Assembly: GCF_016234775.1 (NCBI RefSeq)
Contig: NZ_JACRAH010000001.1
Span: 124,001-188,000 of the forward strand
Direction: 5' to 3'
Length of the DNA stretch: 64,000 bases
DNA from: Aquabacterium sp.
GTDB lineage: Bacteria; Pseudomonadota; Gammaproteobacteria; Burkholderiales; Burkholderiaceae_C
Part shown: piece after piece, positions 10,392 through 20,116 of the stretch
Layout: each line of letters starts with the position of its first letter
How positions within the stretch are numbered: the stretch's first letter is position 1
Made by a program: the position numbers and the translations under genes
Notes under the pieces: model-generated
Seen by the model: only the letters and a program-made list of their open reading frames with translations
Told to the model about the DNA's origin: nothing
Databases searched by the model: none

Positions 10392-12571
10392 ACGACCTGG
10401 ATCTCGACATCAGCGGGGCGGTCGCCACCTTTCTGGTTGAAGGGCGCGAGTTGGCGCAAGAGCTGGAACAAGGCTTGCTCAAGCTGGAGCAAGGCCACGA
10501 TCGCAGTGACAGCGAGCTCATCAACGCGATGTTCCGTGCAGCGCACACCATCAAGGGGTCTGCAGGCATTGTGGGCATCGACAGCCTGGGGCGATTCACG
10601 CACAGGGTCGAGTCGCTGCTGGATCGTGTTCGCGAGGGCGAGCCCTTGCTGGACGATGACATGATCACGCGCTTGTTGCGCTGTTGCGATCACATTCTGA
10701 AGCTGCTGGATCTGGCAGAGGCAGGTGACCTCGAAGGGCAGGCTGTGTGTGACAAGGAGGCGGAACTGCTGGAGGGCCTGGGGCAGGATACGAGGGTAAG
10801 GGAGTCGGCGGGAGCGCCAGGCACCTACCATGAGCTCCCTGGTGGCGACAACTGTGGATTCAGGCTGTGGGCAGTGTTTGGGCGGGACTGCTTCCGTGAT
10901 GGGCTCGATCCTGCATCGGCCTTGCACTTTCTCAGCAGTCGCTGTGATGTGCGCCAGCGTGTCGCGTTGATCCAATCCCTGCCGGAATTCGACCAACTGG
11001 ATCCCGAGACATGTTTTCTGGCCGTGGCCTTGCACGCATCCAACCGTCATTGCGGCCTGGCTTATGAGACGTTCGAGTTCTTTCGTGAGTCCTCGCTGAT
11101 TGTGTCCTGCAGTGATGGCACATCGGCGGCCGTGGTCAGAGATTTGTTGCAACCCCTTCGCGCCCAATTGGGTGACGCGGCTTTGCAGCCCTGGCGAGAC
11201 GCCGGCCTCATTGCGCAAGACGAGTGGCAGGAACCCGTTGGGCGAATGGCCCGGCCTGTTGCGGCCGTGGCGACGCAGGCTGAGCGTCAGGATAATGGCG
11301 AACCACCCTCAGGCACCCAGGCTTCTCCTCGAAAGGCGGCCGCCTCGCCGAGCGCCGGCGCAGCGGGTGGCGCATCCAATGCGACCCGATTCGTGCGCGT
11401 ACCGGCTCAGCGATTGGACTCGCTCATCTCCCAGGTGGGCGAGCTGGTGATCGCCGGGGCTGGTGTGGACGTACAGGCAAAACAGATCGGGCATGTCGCG
11501 CTGCAGGAGGCCGTTGGCACGCTGATGCAGTTGATTGACACCATCCAGTCCAGCACCTTGCAGATGCGCATGGTGCCCATCGGCGAGACCTTCAGTCGTT
11601 TTCAGCGTGTGGTGCGCGACGTGGCCCATGAACTGGGCAAGAACATCAAGCTGGACGTTGTGGGTGCGGAGACCGAGTTGGACAAGGCCATGGTTGAACG
11701 CATCGGTGATCCGCTGATGCACCTCGTGCGCAATGCGATGGACCATGGGCTGGAAACCCCTCAGGACCGCGCGGCATCCGGCAAGCCCGAGCAAGGAACC
11801 CTGAGGCTGCGCGCGTTTCATGATTCAGGCAATGTCGTGGTCGAGGTCAGCGACGACGGTCGAGGGCTGCGCCGAGACAAGATCATCGACAAGGCGCTGG
11901 CCAAGGGCCTGATCAGTACAGCCGAAGGGCTGTCCGATCATGAGGCCTATCAACTCATCTTCGAGCCGGGCTTTTCTACGGCAGAGCAAGTCACCAGCCT
12001 GTCCGGCCGCGGTGTGGGCATGGACGTGGTCAAGAAGAGCGTGGAAGCCCTGCGCGGCACCATCACCTTGAATTCCCGCGAGGGAGAGGGCACGCTGGTT
12101 CAGATGCGCCTGCCTTTGACGCTGGCGATCATCGATGGGTTCATGGTGGCGGCAGGCGATGCTCGCTTCATCGTGCCCCTTGACATGGTCGTCGAATGCA
12201 TCGAATTGCCTCCAGATGCCCTCTCGGCAGGCAGCCCGCAGTACATCAACCTGCGCGGTGAGGTTCTGCCATATGTCTGCTTGAGACAGGCTTTCGATAT
12301 CGATGGCCCTGCCGTGCGCCGCCCCAGCGTGGTTGTTGTCCGTTTCTCGGACATGAAGATCGGCTTGCTGGTGGATGGTCTGCTGGGTGAAATGCAGACG
12401 GTCATCAAGCCGATGAGCGGCATCTTCCGCCACCTGAGGTCAGTGTGCGGAACCAGCATTCTTGGAACGGGCGACATCGCCTTGATTCTGGATGTTCACC
12501 AGCTTGTGTCCAGTTCACTGGACAAGAGTACCAGGCAAGCAGTGTTGCTTGCCCCCACGCCAACAGTCTGA
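10388..12571 (+). CDS. cheA: Chemotaxis histidine kinase CheA
   Basis: 727 residues from the ATG at 10388, with GGAGG seven bases upstream. Order: Hpt (P1) with phospho-His53 in [10 protein letters not shown]; a linker domain of about 170 residues (130-300) unlike the usual CheY-binding P2; dimerisation (P3, about 340-400, [18 protein letters not shown]); ATPase (P4) with N-box [14 protein letters not shown] and GRGVGMDVV; and a CheW-like P5 (about 585-720). It autophosphorylates and passes phosphate to response regulators. There is no fused receiver, and the only receiver inside the operon is CheB. Confidence 0.95.
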   Translation: MNDLDLDISGAVATFLVEGRELAQELEQGLLKLEQGHDRSDSELINAMFRAAHTIKGSAGIVGIDSLGRFTHRVESLLDRVREGEPLLDDDMITRLLRCCDHILKLLDLAEAGDLEGQAVCDKEAELLEGLGQDTRVRESAGAPGTYHELPGGDNCGFRLWAVFGRDCFRDGLDPASALHFLSSRCDVRQRVALIQSLPEFDQLDPETCFLAVALHASNRHCGLAYETFEFFRESSLIVSCSDGTSAAVVRDLLQPLRAQLGDAALQPWRDAGLIAQDEWQEPVGRMARPVAAVATQAERQDNGEPPSGTQASPRKAAASPSAGAAGGASNATRFVRVPAQRLDSLISQVGELVIAGAGVDVQAKQIGHVALQEAVGTLMQLIDTIQSSTLQMRMVPIGETFSRFQRVVRDVAHELGKNIKLDVVGAETELDKAMVERIGDPLMHLVRNAMDHGLETPQDRAASGKPEQGTLRLRAFHDSGNVVVEVSDDGRGLRRDKIIDKALAKGLISTAEGLSDHEAYQLIFEPGFSTAEQVTSLSGRGVGMDVVKKSVEALRGTITLNSREGEGTLVQMRLPLTLAIIDGFMVAAGDARFIVPLDMVVECIELPPDALSAGSPQYINLRGEVLPYVCLRQAFDIDGPAVRRPSVVVVRFSDMKIGLLVDGLLGEMQTVIKPMSGIFRHLRSVCGTSILGTGDIALILDVHQLVSSSLDKSTRQAVLLAPTPTV

Positions 12572-12584
12572 CGAGGAGCGCATC

Positions 12585-14840
12585 ATGGGTGCAATGGATC
12601 TATTCTTGAGTCGGCATGACGATCGCCTGACTGCCTGGTCGACGCGTGCGCAGATGGCCATAGAGAGTGGACATCAGGCCGACGCCCTGGCGTTGACGGA
12701 TTTCACCGGCGCAACGCGCAATTACGCCGAAATGGCGCTGTCATGGATGCGCCTGGCGAGCCGCCAGCAGGAGGGGCTCATCGACCTGACAGCTCGGGCC
12801 GAGAAATTGACGGACGCGATGGCCCTTGCTCAATCTCGGGAGGCCATGCTACAGGCTGAGTTGCAGGCGATCGGCCGGTCTCAGGCCATCATCAGTTTCG
12901 ATACGCAGGGTCACATACTGGATGCCAATGACAATTTTCTTCAGACCCTCGGGTACAGCCTGGACGAAGTCAAGGGGCGTCATCACAGCATGTTCGTAGA
13001 CCCGGCGTACCGTGAATCGATCGAATACCGGCAGTTCTGGGAAAACCTGGCGCTCGGCCGCTACGATGCCGGGCAGTACAAGCGCATCGCCAAGGGCGGC
13101 AAGGAAGTCTGGATACAGGCAAGTTACAACCCGGTATTGGACAAGGATGGCCGGCCTTGCAAGGTGATCAAGGTCGCTGCTGACATCACCGCAGACAAGC
13201 TGCGCAATGCCGACTACCAGGGGCAACTGGCTGCGATTGGCAAGTCACAGGCCGTCATCGAATTTGATCTCAAAGGCAACATCCTGTTTGCCAATGACAA
13301 CTTCCTCAATGCCGTTGGCTACTCCCTGGACGAGGTCAAAGGTAGGCATCACAGCCTGTTTGTTGATCCCACCTACCGTGACAGCCCGGCCTATCGCCAG
13401 TTCTGGGAGCGCCTGGGGGCCGGCCAGTTTGATGCGGGGCAGTATCAACGCATTGGCAAGGGCGGGCGCGAGATCTGGATTCAGGCCAGCTACAACCCGA
13501 TTTGCGACATGAGCGGCCGCCCCTTCAAGGTGGTGAAGTATGCGGCCGACATCACCGAACAGGTGTTGTCAGCCCGCGCGTTCGAGCAAGAGCTGGAGTT
13601 CGTGGTGGGCAGCGCGTCCAAGGGGGATTTCGATCAGCGGTTCAACATGCAAGGCAAGCAGGGCATGCAAATGACGACAGCCAGGAGCGTCAACGCCTTG
13701 CTGGCGGCCAGTCAGGCAGGCTTGCGCGAGGTGCAGGAGATCACCAACAAGGCCATTCGGGGTGATTTTGCAGACCGCATCAAGCTGGATGGCAAGCAAG
13801 GCTTCTTCCTGGATCTGGGGGTCGGGACCAACGATCTGATGGATGTGGTGGAGCAGGGCTTGATGACGGTACAGACCGCGCTGCAGGCGATGGCGTCGGG
13901 TGACCTCAATCACGTCATTGACGACAATTTCGAAGGCATCTTTGACGAGCTCAAGCAGTCCTTCAACGCCACGATCGGCAAGCTCCGCCAGGTCATCGGT
14001 GACGTGAGGGCCAACTCCGACATGCTGGCGACGGCGGCCACTCAGATTGCGGGTACGGCTTCCAGCCTGTCGGAGTCGGCCAACAACCAGGCCACCAGCG
14101 TCGAGGAGACTTCGTCTGCCATCGAGCAGATGACCGCCTCCATCGGACAGAACGCCGACAACGCGAAGGTCACGGATGGCATGGCACGCAAGGCCGCTGG
14201 AGAGGCCCATGACGGCGGCGCAGCGGTGGGTGAAACCGTTGGCGCCATGAAGAGCATTGCCAACAAGATCGGCATCATCGATGACATCGCCTACCAGACC
14301 AATCTGTTGGCGCTGAACGCGGCCATCGAGGCGGCGCGGGCTGGAGAACATGGCAAGGGGTTTGCCGTGGTGGCAGCCGAAGTCAGGAAGCTGGCCGAGC
14401 GCAGTCAGGTCGCAGCGCAGGAAATCGGGCAACTGGCTGCTGGCAGTGTGCACACGGCAGAACGTGCGGGCGCCTTGCTTGGCGAAATCGTACCAGCCAT
14501 CAAGCGAACCAGTGATCTGGTGCAGGAGATCACCGCCGCCAGCGACGAGCAGTCCACCGGTGTCGGGCAGATCAACATGGCGATGAGCCAGTTGACCCAG
14601 CTGATTCAACAGAATGCGGCGGGCAGCGAGGAACTGGCGGCCACCGCCGAGGAGATGACGCTGCAGGCAGACAAGCTTCGCCAGATGATGGAGTTCTTTC
14701 AGATCGGCTATCGCGAGCCCTCACCATCTCACGTCGCAGCCAAGCCCGTGGTGACAAGGATGGCCCCCAGCAGGGTGTCCGATGCGGGTGGATCGGTAGA
14801 CGAGAGCAAGTTTCGCCGCATGGCCAGCGTTCGCCACTGA
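12585..14840 (+). CDS. Soluble methyl-accepting chemotaxis receptor with duplicated PAS domain
   Basis: 751 residues from the ATG at 12585 (GAGGAG seven bases upstream). No membrane segment is visible, so this is a cytoplasmic receptor. Order: helical region (1-92), two PAS domains (about 94-205 and 216-326) that are near-copies offset by 122 residues, a linker with HAMP-like repeats (330-480), and the signalling hairpin with tip [20 protein letters not shown] and methylation helices on either side. It ends in MASVRH with no NWETF-type CheR tether. PAS domains of this type often bind haem or flavin; the ligand cannot be read from sequence. Confidence 0.93.
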   Translation: MGAMDLFLSRHDDRLTAWSTRAQMAIESGHQADALALTDFTGATRNYAEMALSWMRLASRQQEGLIDLTARAEKLTDAMALAQSREAMLQAELQAIGRSQAIISFDTQGHILDANDNFLQTLGYSLDEVKGRHHSMFVDPAYRESIEYRQFWENLALGRYDAGQYKRIAKGGKEVWIQASYNPVLDKDGRPCKVIKVAADITADKLRNADYQGQLAAIGKSQAVIEFDLKGNILFANDNFLNAVGYSLDEVKGRHHSLFVDPTYRDSPAYRQFWERLGAGQFDAGQYQRIGKGGREIWIQASYNPICDMSGRPFKVVKYAADITEQVLSARAFEQELEFVVGSASKGDFDQRFNMQGKQGMQMTTARSVNALLAASQAGLREVQEITNKAIRGDFADRIKLDGKQGFFLDLGVGTNDLMDVVEQGLMTVQTALQAMASGDLNHVIDDNFEGIFDELKQSFNATIGKLRQVIGDVRANSDMLATAATQIAGTASSLSESANNQATSVEETSSAIEQMTASIGQNADNAKVTDGMARKAAGEAHDGGAAVGETVGAMKSIANKIGIIDDIAYQTNLLALNAAIEAARAGEHGKGFAVVAAEVRKLAERSQVAAQEIGQLAAGSVHTAERAGALLGEIVPAIKRTSDLVQEITAASDEQSTGVGQINMAMSQLTQLIQQNAAGSEELAATAEEMTLQADKLRQMMEFFQIGYREPSPSHVAAKPVVTRMAPSRVSDAGGSVDESKFRRMASVRH
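12864..13595 (+). repeat. Tandem duplication of 366 bp inside the receptor gene (two PAS units)
   Basis: Codons for [12 protein letters not shown] (residue 95 on) and [12 protein letters not shown] (residue 217 on) start two units 366 bases apart. Shared blocks include [21 protein letters not shown] and IQASYNP. The copies have drifted at the DNA level, so this is an older in-gene duplication. Confidence 0.85.
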
Positions 14841-14864
14841 CACGTTCAACACGGAGCCCGCATC

Positions 14865-15680
14865 ATGATTGGTGCTGAGATTTCTGATAAGGACTTCGAA
14901 CGCCTTCGGCGCTTCTTTGAGTCGGCTTCCGGCATCCATCTGGCTGACTGCAAGAAGGTGCTGGTGTGCGGCAGGCTCTCGCGTCGCTTGCGGCACTTCA
15001 AGCTGGACAGTTACCGCGAGTACATGGATCTGATCGAGTCTCCCAATCAGCGTGCCGAGCGCCAGATGGCAATTGACCTGTTGACGACGAACGAGACGCA
15101 CTTCTTCCGTGAGCCCAAACACTTCGAGCGGTTCCGTCGTGTGTTGAAGGAGTTGGCAGATCGGCCAGGCAGCCCGGCGATTCGCGTCTGGAGCGCAGCC
15201 TGCTCCACGGGCGAAGAGCCCTACAGCCTGGCCATGACCATGTCTGAGGTGCTGGGGGGGCGCAGCTGGAGCGTCCTGGCATCTGATTTGTCCATGAAGG
15301 TCCTGGAGGACGCGAGACTGGGCATCTACCAGAGCCAGCGTTTCTGCGAAATTCCCCGCGACCTGGCAGAAAAGTATGTGCTGGAGGGCTTCGACGAATA
15401 TGCCGGGCAGTACCGCATGGATGCCAGCCTTCGCCAGCGGGTGCACTTCGAGCAGATCAATCTGATGGAGCCCTTGCCGCGGGTCGGCCCCTTTGACGTG
15501 ATTTTCCTGCGCAATGTACTGATCTATTTTGATAAGGCTTCCAAGCGTCGGATCGTGGACGCCCTGGTCCAGAAACTGCGCCAGGGTGGCTTGCTGTTCA
15601 TCGGGCATTCCGAAACCCTGGGTGGGGTGACCGATTCTGTGGTGGCGATCGAACCCACGGTGTACCAGAGGCAGTCATGA
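14865..15680 (+). CDS. cheR: Chemotaxis protein methyltransferase CheR
   Basis: 271 residues; methylates receptor glutamates using S-adenosylmethionine. The N-terminal helical domain (about 1-75) is followed by the SAM-binding domain with VWSAACSTGEEPYSLAM (about residues 107-123), LASDLS and the conserved LRNVLIYFD. Active-site region TTNETHFFRE is intact. GGAG lies eight bases before the ATG. The stop overlaps the start of cheD1 by four bases (ATGA). Confidence 0.95.
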   Translation: MIGAEISDKDFERLRRFFESASGIHLADCKKVLVCGRLSRRLRHFKLDSYREYMDLIESPNQRAERQMAIDLLTTNETHFFREPKHFERFRRVLKELADRPGSPAIRVWSAACSTGEEPYSLAMTMSEVLGGRSWSVLASDLSMKVLEDARLGIYQSQRFCEIPRDLAEKYVLEGFDEYAGQYRMDASLRQRVHFEQINLMEPLPRVGPFDVIFLRNVLIYFDKASKRRIVDALVQKLRQGGLLFIGHSETLGGVTDSVVAIEPTVYQRQS

Positions 15681-16234
15681 GTGATGCCATCTTGTCACCG
15701 GCGGGGCTTGACAGGGCGTTGCCAGTGCTGGAGGGCAATGGGCAGATTGCTTGCAACGCCATCGGTGCCACGAGTGTGACCTTGCGGGAGGGGCAATGGT
15801 TCTTTGGCCGTGGTGATGTCCATGTGTCGGTTTTGGTGGGCGCCAGTGTGGCCTTGGTCCTGTGGTCGCCGCGGCAAGGTTGGGGCGGGGTCTGTTGCTT
15901 TGCTCATGCTGAACCCGCTTCAGGAGGTAGTCGGCAGGGGCTTGACATGCCGCGGCCAGCCCAGGAGTTGACGCGCCAGCTTGAGGATCGTCTGGCCCGT
16001 ACGGGCGGCCACTGGTCTGGCATTGAACTGTCTCTGGCTGGCGGCGCGCATCACCACGATAGCGATGTCGGGATGCTCAATGTGGCCTGGTCTCAGCAAT
16101 GGGCCGGCAGCAAGGGGCTCGTCCCTCGTCTGCAAGATGTGGGGGGGCGTGTTCTGCGTCGTCTCACTTTTCAGCTGATGGATGGCACTGTTCGCATTGC
16201 CCATGGCGGGCGCATGTGTTCTCAGGAGATGTGA
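15677..16234 (+). CDS. cheD: CheD-like protein 1 with altered catalytic residues
   Basis: 185 residues, placed in CheD by overall pattern: TLREGQ start, glycine-rich VLVGAS turn, GG-x3 strand, [11 protein letters not shown] and [10 protein letters not shown]. CheD is normally a receptor glutamine deamidase with Cys, His and Thr (C27, H44, T21 in Thermotoga, from memory). Here the Cys position is Ser57, the Thr position (-6) is Ser51, and the His position (+17) is Cys74, followed by His77. The usual enzyme chemistry is therefore doubtful. It lies between cheR and cheB, the normal place for cheD. The CheD at 18026 shows the same changes. Confidence 0.8.
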   Translation: MSDAILSPAGLDRALPVLEGNGQIACNAIGATSVTLREGQWFFGRGDVHVSVLVGASVALVLWSPRQGWGGVCCFAHAEPASGGSRQGLDMPRPAQELTRQLEDRLARTGGHWSGIELSLAGGAHHHDSDVGMLNVAWSQQWAGSKGLVPRLQDVGGRVLRRLTFQLMDGTVRIAHGGRMCSQEM

Positions 16235-16235
16235 C

Positions 16236-17348
16236 ATGGGTCAGGGTCCGATTCGGGTGATGGTGGTCGATGACTCGGCCGTGGTGCGGCAGGTGCTTGG
16301 CGCGATGGTCAGCAGCGAGCCAGGGTTGGAGCTCATCGGCGCACATTCGGACCCGCTGTTTGCGCAGAAGGCCATGGCCCAGAACTGGCCGGATGTGTTG
16401 ATCCTGGATGTGGAGATGCCCCGCATGGATGGCGTCACGTTCCTGCGCCAGATCATGAGCACACGGCCCACGCCCGTGGTGATCTGTTCTACGCTGACCA
16501 CAGCCAACGCTTCAACCACGCTGGAGGCGATGCAGGCCGGGGCTTTCGAGATCATCGAAAAGCCCAATGCCAGCGTGCGAGATCAGCTTCAAGCGCAGAG
16601 GCAACGCCTGATCAGTGCGGTCAAGAGTGCCGCAAGGGCCAATGTGCATGCGTTGGCCCGCAAAGTTACGCCCACGAGCGTCGTTCCTTTGCCCATGGGG
16701 CTTGAAGCCGACAAGGCCAAGCCTGTACGTGCCATGTCCGAGACGACGGACCGCATCGTGGCGGTCGGGACCTCTACAGGCGGCACCCAGGCTCTGGAGT
16801 TTCTGCTCAGTCGTTTGCCGGTGACGGCGCCGGGCATGGTCATCGTGCAGCACATGCCTGAGGCCTATACCCTGGCCTTTGCCGAAAGGCTCAACCAGGT
16901 GTGTCAGGTTCGTGTGAAGCAGGCGCAGGATGGTGAGCGCATCATCAGCGGCCAGGCGCTGATCGCCCCCGGGGGGCGGCATCTTCAGGTGCGCAGGCAG
17001 GGCGCTTACTACTACGCAGTCGTCAAGGACGGACCGCCTGTTTCACGGCATCGCCCCAGCGTCAACGTCTTGTTTGCCTCTGTGGCTCACCATGCCGGTC
17101 CGAACGCCGTCGGGATCATCATGACGGGCATGGGGGATGATGGCGCCAGGGGCATGCTGGAGATGAAGCAGGCCGGGGCGACCACCTATGCGCAGGATGA
17201 AGCCAGTTGCGTCGTGTTCGGCATGCCGCGTGAGGCCATCAAATTGCATGCAGTGGACCAGATTCTGCCGCTCGATGAGTTGCACGATGCCTTGATGGGG
17301 CGCATCAGTGCCAAAGGCCGTCGCACCGCAGCTGCACAGCCGGCTTGA
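16236..17348 (+). CDS. cheB: Chemotaxis methylesterase/deamidase CheB
   Basis: 370 residues from the ATG at 16236 (CAGGAG seven bases upstream). N-terminal receiver with Asp58 in LILDVEMP and Lys in IIEKPN, then the methylesterase domain with the triad Ser180 (GTSTGG), His206 (VQHMPE) and Asp302 (MTGMGDDG), all intact. It removes methyl groups set by CheR and can deamidate receptor Gln, which may make up for the altered CheD proteins. It is the only classical CheA phosphate acceptor encoded inside this operon. Confidence 0.95.
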   Translation: MGQGPIRVMVVDDSAVVRQVLGAMVSSEPGLELIGAHSDPLFAQKAMAQNWPDVLILDVEMPRMDGVTFLRQIMSTRPTPVVICSTLTTANASTTLEAMQAGAFEIIEKPNASVRDQLQAQRQRLISAVKSAARANVHALARKVTPTSVVPLPMGLEADKAKPVRAMSETTDRIVAVGTSTGGTQALEFLLSRLPVTAPGMVIVQHMPEAYTLAFAERLNQVCQVRVKQAQDGERIISGQALIAPGGRHLQVRRQGAYYYAVVKDGPPVSRHRPSVNVLFASVAHHAGPNAVGIIMTGMGDDGARGMLEMKQAGATTYAQDEASCVVFGMPREAIKLHAVDQILPLDELHDALMGRISAKGRRTAAAQPA

Positions 17349-17376
17349 GATGGTTCAACGGGGTGACCAGTTTCTT

Positions 17377-17446
17377 CCCGGGTCAGGACCCGGGGCGGCC
17401 CCAAGGTATGGCGCTGATGGGCATTCGGGGCTTGCATCTCCACAAT
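17377..17446 (+). promoter_or_regulatory. cheW2 leader element, copy B
   Basis: Second copy of the 70-base leader found at 9304-9373, same length and no gaps. Its dyad is perfect: CCCGGGT-cagg-ACCCGGG. It lies 28 bases after the cheB stop and ends 29 bases before the cheW2 start. No T-tract follows the hairpin, so it is not an ordinary terminator. Confidence 0.55.
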
Positions 17447-17475
17447 TCATTCATGGATTACGCAGGAGAGCAAGC

Positions 17476-18045
17476 ATGATCGCATCGAGGGCTCGCAAGG
17501 GCAGATCAACCGCCATTCCGCCAGAGGTCACTACCGCGCCAATGGTGATCCATAGCGGCGGAACCCCTTATCTGACCTTCAGTGCAGGGCATTCCCATTA
17601 CGCGCTGTACATCGTCTCGACAACGGCCATCGTGGATGCGCCCAGCATTGCCGCTGACCCTCGCATGCCTGAGTTTGTCAAAGGCGCGGTCCAAGTGGAG
17701 GATCGTCTGATACCGGTTATCGACCTGGCCAGTCGCATGGGCCTTCCACCTGCGCGGGTAGCACGCCGTTGCTGTGTGGTGCTGGTGAATGCGCACTTGG
17801 GAGACAAGGTCATCGAAGTGGGTGTGGAGGTTGACCATGTCCAGGAGGTGCTGGATTTAGGGCGGCCCGAACCGGACCTCCCACCCCCTTGTGGTGCCAA
17901 CATCAATACGCACTTTGTTGAACTCATGGCCAAGCGACCAGGGCATTACGCGATGGTGATGCACGTGGAGCAGCTGTTGTTCACCGATGAGTTGTTGGCG
18001 TTGTCTGAACTGGAGGAGTTGGCAGATGACGTCGTTCATCACTGA
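17476..18045 (+). CDS. Divergent CheW paralogue (copy 2)
   Basis: 189 residues from the ATG at 17476 with AGGAGAG six bases upstream. One CheW domain, clearly related to CheW1 (PVIDLA, GANI, MVMHVEQLL). The conserved coupling motif is degraded: where CheW1 has IRGVINVRGLV, this has VKGAVQVEDRL, losing the second RG. It may bind CheA or receptor poorly, or have a new partner. It overlaps cheD2 by 20 bases, so the two are probably translated together. Confidence 0.82.
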   Translation: MIASRARKGRSTAIPPEVTTAPMVIHSGGTPYLTFSAGHSHYALYIVSTTAIVDAPSIAADPRMPEFVKGAVQVEDRLIPVIDLASRMGLPPARVARRCCVVLVNAHLGDKVIEVGVEVDHVQEVLDLGRPEPDLPPPCGANINTHFVELMAKRPGHYAMVMHVEQLLFTDELLALSELEELADDVVHH

Positions 18046-18640
18046 TTTGCTGCGGGCAAACACGCCTCATCGCCAACCTCAGCCGACATTGGCGCCTTGC
18101 CAGGATGCGGTGGGTGGCGACTTGCCTGGCTTCCTGGAGAGCAGTGGTTTGGTGAGCCGGCATTCGGCCGTTGAACGCAGTGTGTTGCTCAGGCCAGGGG
18201 ATTGGTTGTTTGGCCGTGGAAACCTGCGGGTGTCGGCCATGCTGGGCGCCAGCCTCGCCCTGGTGATGTGGGTGCCTCGGTACAGACTGGGCGCCGTGTG
18301 CTGCATTGCCCATCCTGTCCGACCTGCCGGCGTATATGGGTTGGAAGGGCCGTGTGGCCTCTACGGTGAAGATGCCGTTCGCTGGCTGGACGAACGTCTT
18401 CAAAGAACAGCCTGTGATTGGTCTGATGTGGCGTTGTCGTTGATTGGTGGTGCGCATCAGCAGGGGGGATGTGCGGGCCAGCGCAACGTCAGTTGGGTGC
18501 AGGCATGGTCTGCGACGCAGCATCTGGTGCCTGCGTTTCAGGATGTCGGGGGGAGTGTGTTGCGCAAGCTCAACTTCAATCTGACAGATGGCAGTGTGAC
18601 GGTGACCCACGGCGGAAGCCTTGGCAGCGTCGACGTCTGA
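18026..18640 (+). CDS. CheD-like protein 2 with altered catalytic residues
   Basis: 204 residues from the ATG at 18026, with GGAGGAG upstream inside the cheW2 coding region. Paralogue of the protein at 15677. The catalytic positions show the same substitutions: Ser76 for Cys (MLGAS), Ser70 for Thr, Cys93 for His, then His96 in VCCIAHP. The GGAHQQGG and DVGGSVLRKL segments match CheD. Last gene of the chemosensory operon. The shared CC-x-A-H motif suggests constraint on both copies rather than random decay. Confidence 0.78.
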   Translation: MTSFITDLLRANTPHRQPQPTLAPCQDAVGGDLPGFLESSGLVSRHSAVERSVLLRPGDWLFGRGNLRVSAMLGASLALVMWVPRYRLGAVCCIAHPVRPAGVYGLEGPCGLYGEDAVRWLDERLQRTACDWSDVALSLIGGAHQQGGCAGQRNVSWVQAWSATQHLVPAFQDVGGSVLRKLNFNLTDGSVTVTHGGSLGSVDV

Positions 18641-18671
18641 GGCCCCTTCCGACAGGGCTTCAACACGTGGC

Positions 18672-20084
18672 TCAGACCCTGACGACTGTCACGGAGCAGT
18701 CAGCCTCTGCCACCACCTGGGCGCTCACGCTTCCCAGGTAGCGCCGCAAGGCCGAGTTGCCGCGCGCACCCATCACGATGTGATCCACCTGGTTCTTGTT
18801 GGCAAACTCGACCAAGGCGTGGGCGGTATCCGGTGCTTCCAGCACGTGGAAGGTCAGGCGGTGCTCGTCGAGCTCCAGTTGCTGCTGAAGCGGCCGGGCC
18901 CAGTGCTTGATGGCCACCAGTTGCTGCACATGCAGGCTGTTGCCCTCGTCGTCTGTCAGCTTGTCCATGCCGACGCGGTTGATCTTCATGATGCTGACGC
19001 ATGCCAGACGCGCGCCCGGCTCGATCTGCAGGATGCGCCTGACGGTGGCCAGCAGCTTCTTGTCCAGTTCGGGTGTGCTGGCCTTGGTGGCGATCGCCAC
19101 CATGATGATCGGGCTGTGCTCGACGTGCTGGGTGGCATTGGCCTCGGCCTCGGGCTCCGCACCCATGGCCTTGAACCAACGGCGCAGGCTGCTGATGCCG
19201 CCGCGAGGCGCCATGTGCTCGGCGCGTTTGGTCAGCGGGATCTGATCGGGGTGTTGCAGGTCCAGTGCGAGCTGGGCGCCGGTCTGATAGCGTTTGGCCG
19301 GGTCTACCTCCAGACAGCGCAGGATCACCTCCTGCAGCCACGGCGGGGTATCGGCTCGGTGGGCGCGAGGCGGAATCGGGTCGGTATAAAGCCGCTTGCG
19401 CAGGCCTGACACCGTGCTGGGGCTGCCGAAGGGGCGCTCGCCCGTGGTCAGGTGATAGAGCATCACGCCCAGTGCGAAAAGGTCGCTGCGTGGATCGTTG
19501 CGGATGAACTGCACCTGCTCGGGCGACATGTAGGGCCCTGTGCCCATGGGCAGCGAGAACTCCTCTTCCAGCAGATCAGGCAGTTGCGCGTGCCGTGACA
19601 GACCGAAATCGATCAGCACAGCCTCTCCCGTGGGGCGGAACATGATGTTGCTGGGCTTGACATCCAGGTGTACCAGGTGCTGCTTGTGCAACTCGTGCAA
19701 GGCGAAGGCGACGCGCTGGCCAATCTCGGCGACCTCGTCAAACGGCAAGGGCGCCTTGTCCAGCCTGGGGCGCAAGGATTCGCCCTGGATGTGCTCCATC
19801 ACGATGTAGGGCTGCTTGATGAAGTCGCCCTTGGTGAGGAAGCGCGGCACGTGCGGCCCCTTGAGCATGGGCATCACCATTTGTTCGACCTCGAAGCCCA
19901 CGATGGTGGCCGGATCCTCGCCGCCTTTGATGCGCGGGATCTTCATGATCAATGCATGCCCGGTGTCGCCGTCCAGCGGCTCCACATCCCACAAGGTGGC
20001 CATGCCGCCTTGGTGCAGTTTCTCCTTGAGGCGAAACTGGTCAATCACATCGCCGGTTTGCAGTTTTCCTGGCGGAGTCATCAT
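18672..20084 (-). CDS. Serine/threonine protein kinase fused to a universal stress protein domain
   Basis: 470 residues. The N-terminal Hanks-type kinase (about 12-285) has GGMATLW loop, Lys in LIMKIPR, catalytic HLDVKPSN (HRD with Leu for Arg), DFG in LIDFGLSR and APE-like SPEQ. The C-terminal ~145 residues form a UspA domain ending in a nucleotide-binding motif (GARGNSALRRYLGS) and CSVTVVRV. No membrane anchor is seen. The Leu in the HRD motif is typical of kinases not controlled by activation-loop phosphorylation. Convergent with cheD2; the phosphoesterase gene lies 32 bases upstream on the same strand. Confidence 0.9.
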   Translation of the reverse strand: MMTPPGKLQTGDVIDQFRLKEKLHQGGMATLWDVEPLDGDTGHALIMKIPRIKGGEDPATIVGFEVEQMVMPMLKGPHVPRFLTKGDFIKQPYIVMEHIQGESLRPRLDKAPLPFDEVAEIGQRVAFALHELHKQHLVHLDVKPSNIMFRPTGEAVLIDFGLSRHAQLPDLLEEEFSLPMGTGPYMSPEQVQFIRNDPRSDLFALGVMLYHLTTGERPFGSPSTVSGLRKRLYTDPIPPRAHRADTPPWLQEVILRCLEVDPAKRYQTGAQLALDLQHPDQIPLTKRAEHMAPRGGISSLRRWFKAMGAEPEAEANATQHVEHSPIIMVAIATKASTPELDKKLLATVRRILQIEPGARLACVSIMKINRVGMDKLTDDEGNSLHVQQLVAIKHWARPLQQQLELDEHRLTFHVLEAPDTAHALVEFANKNQVDHIVMGARGNSALRRYLGSVSAQVVAEADCSVTVVRV

Positions 20085-20116
20085 GCGCAGTTCCTGTTGC
20101 TGGCGTCTGGGCGCGG

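Noticed and set aside
17414-17440. Sigma-54 promoter in the cheW2 leader (TGGGCAT ... TTGCAT)
   Set aside because: GG to GC spacing is 13-14 bases rather than 12, and the first copy does not keep it.
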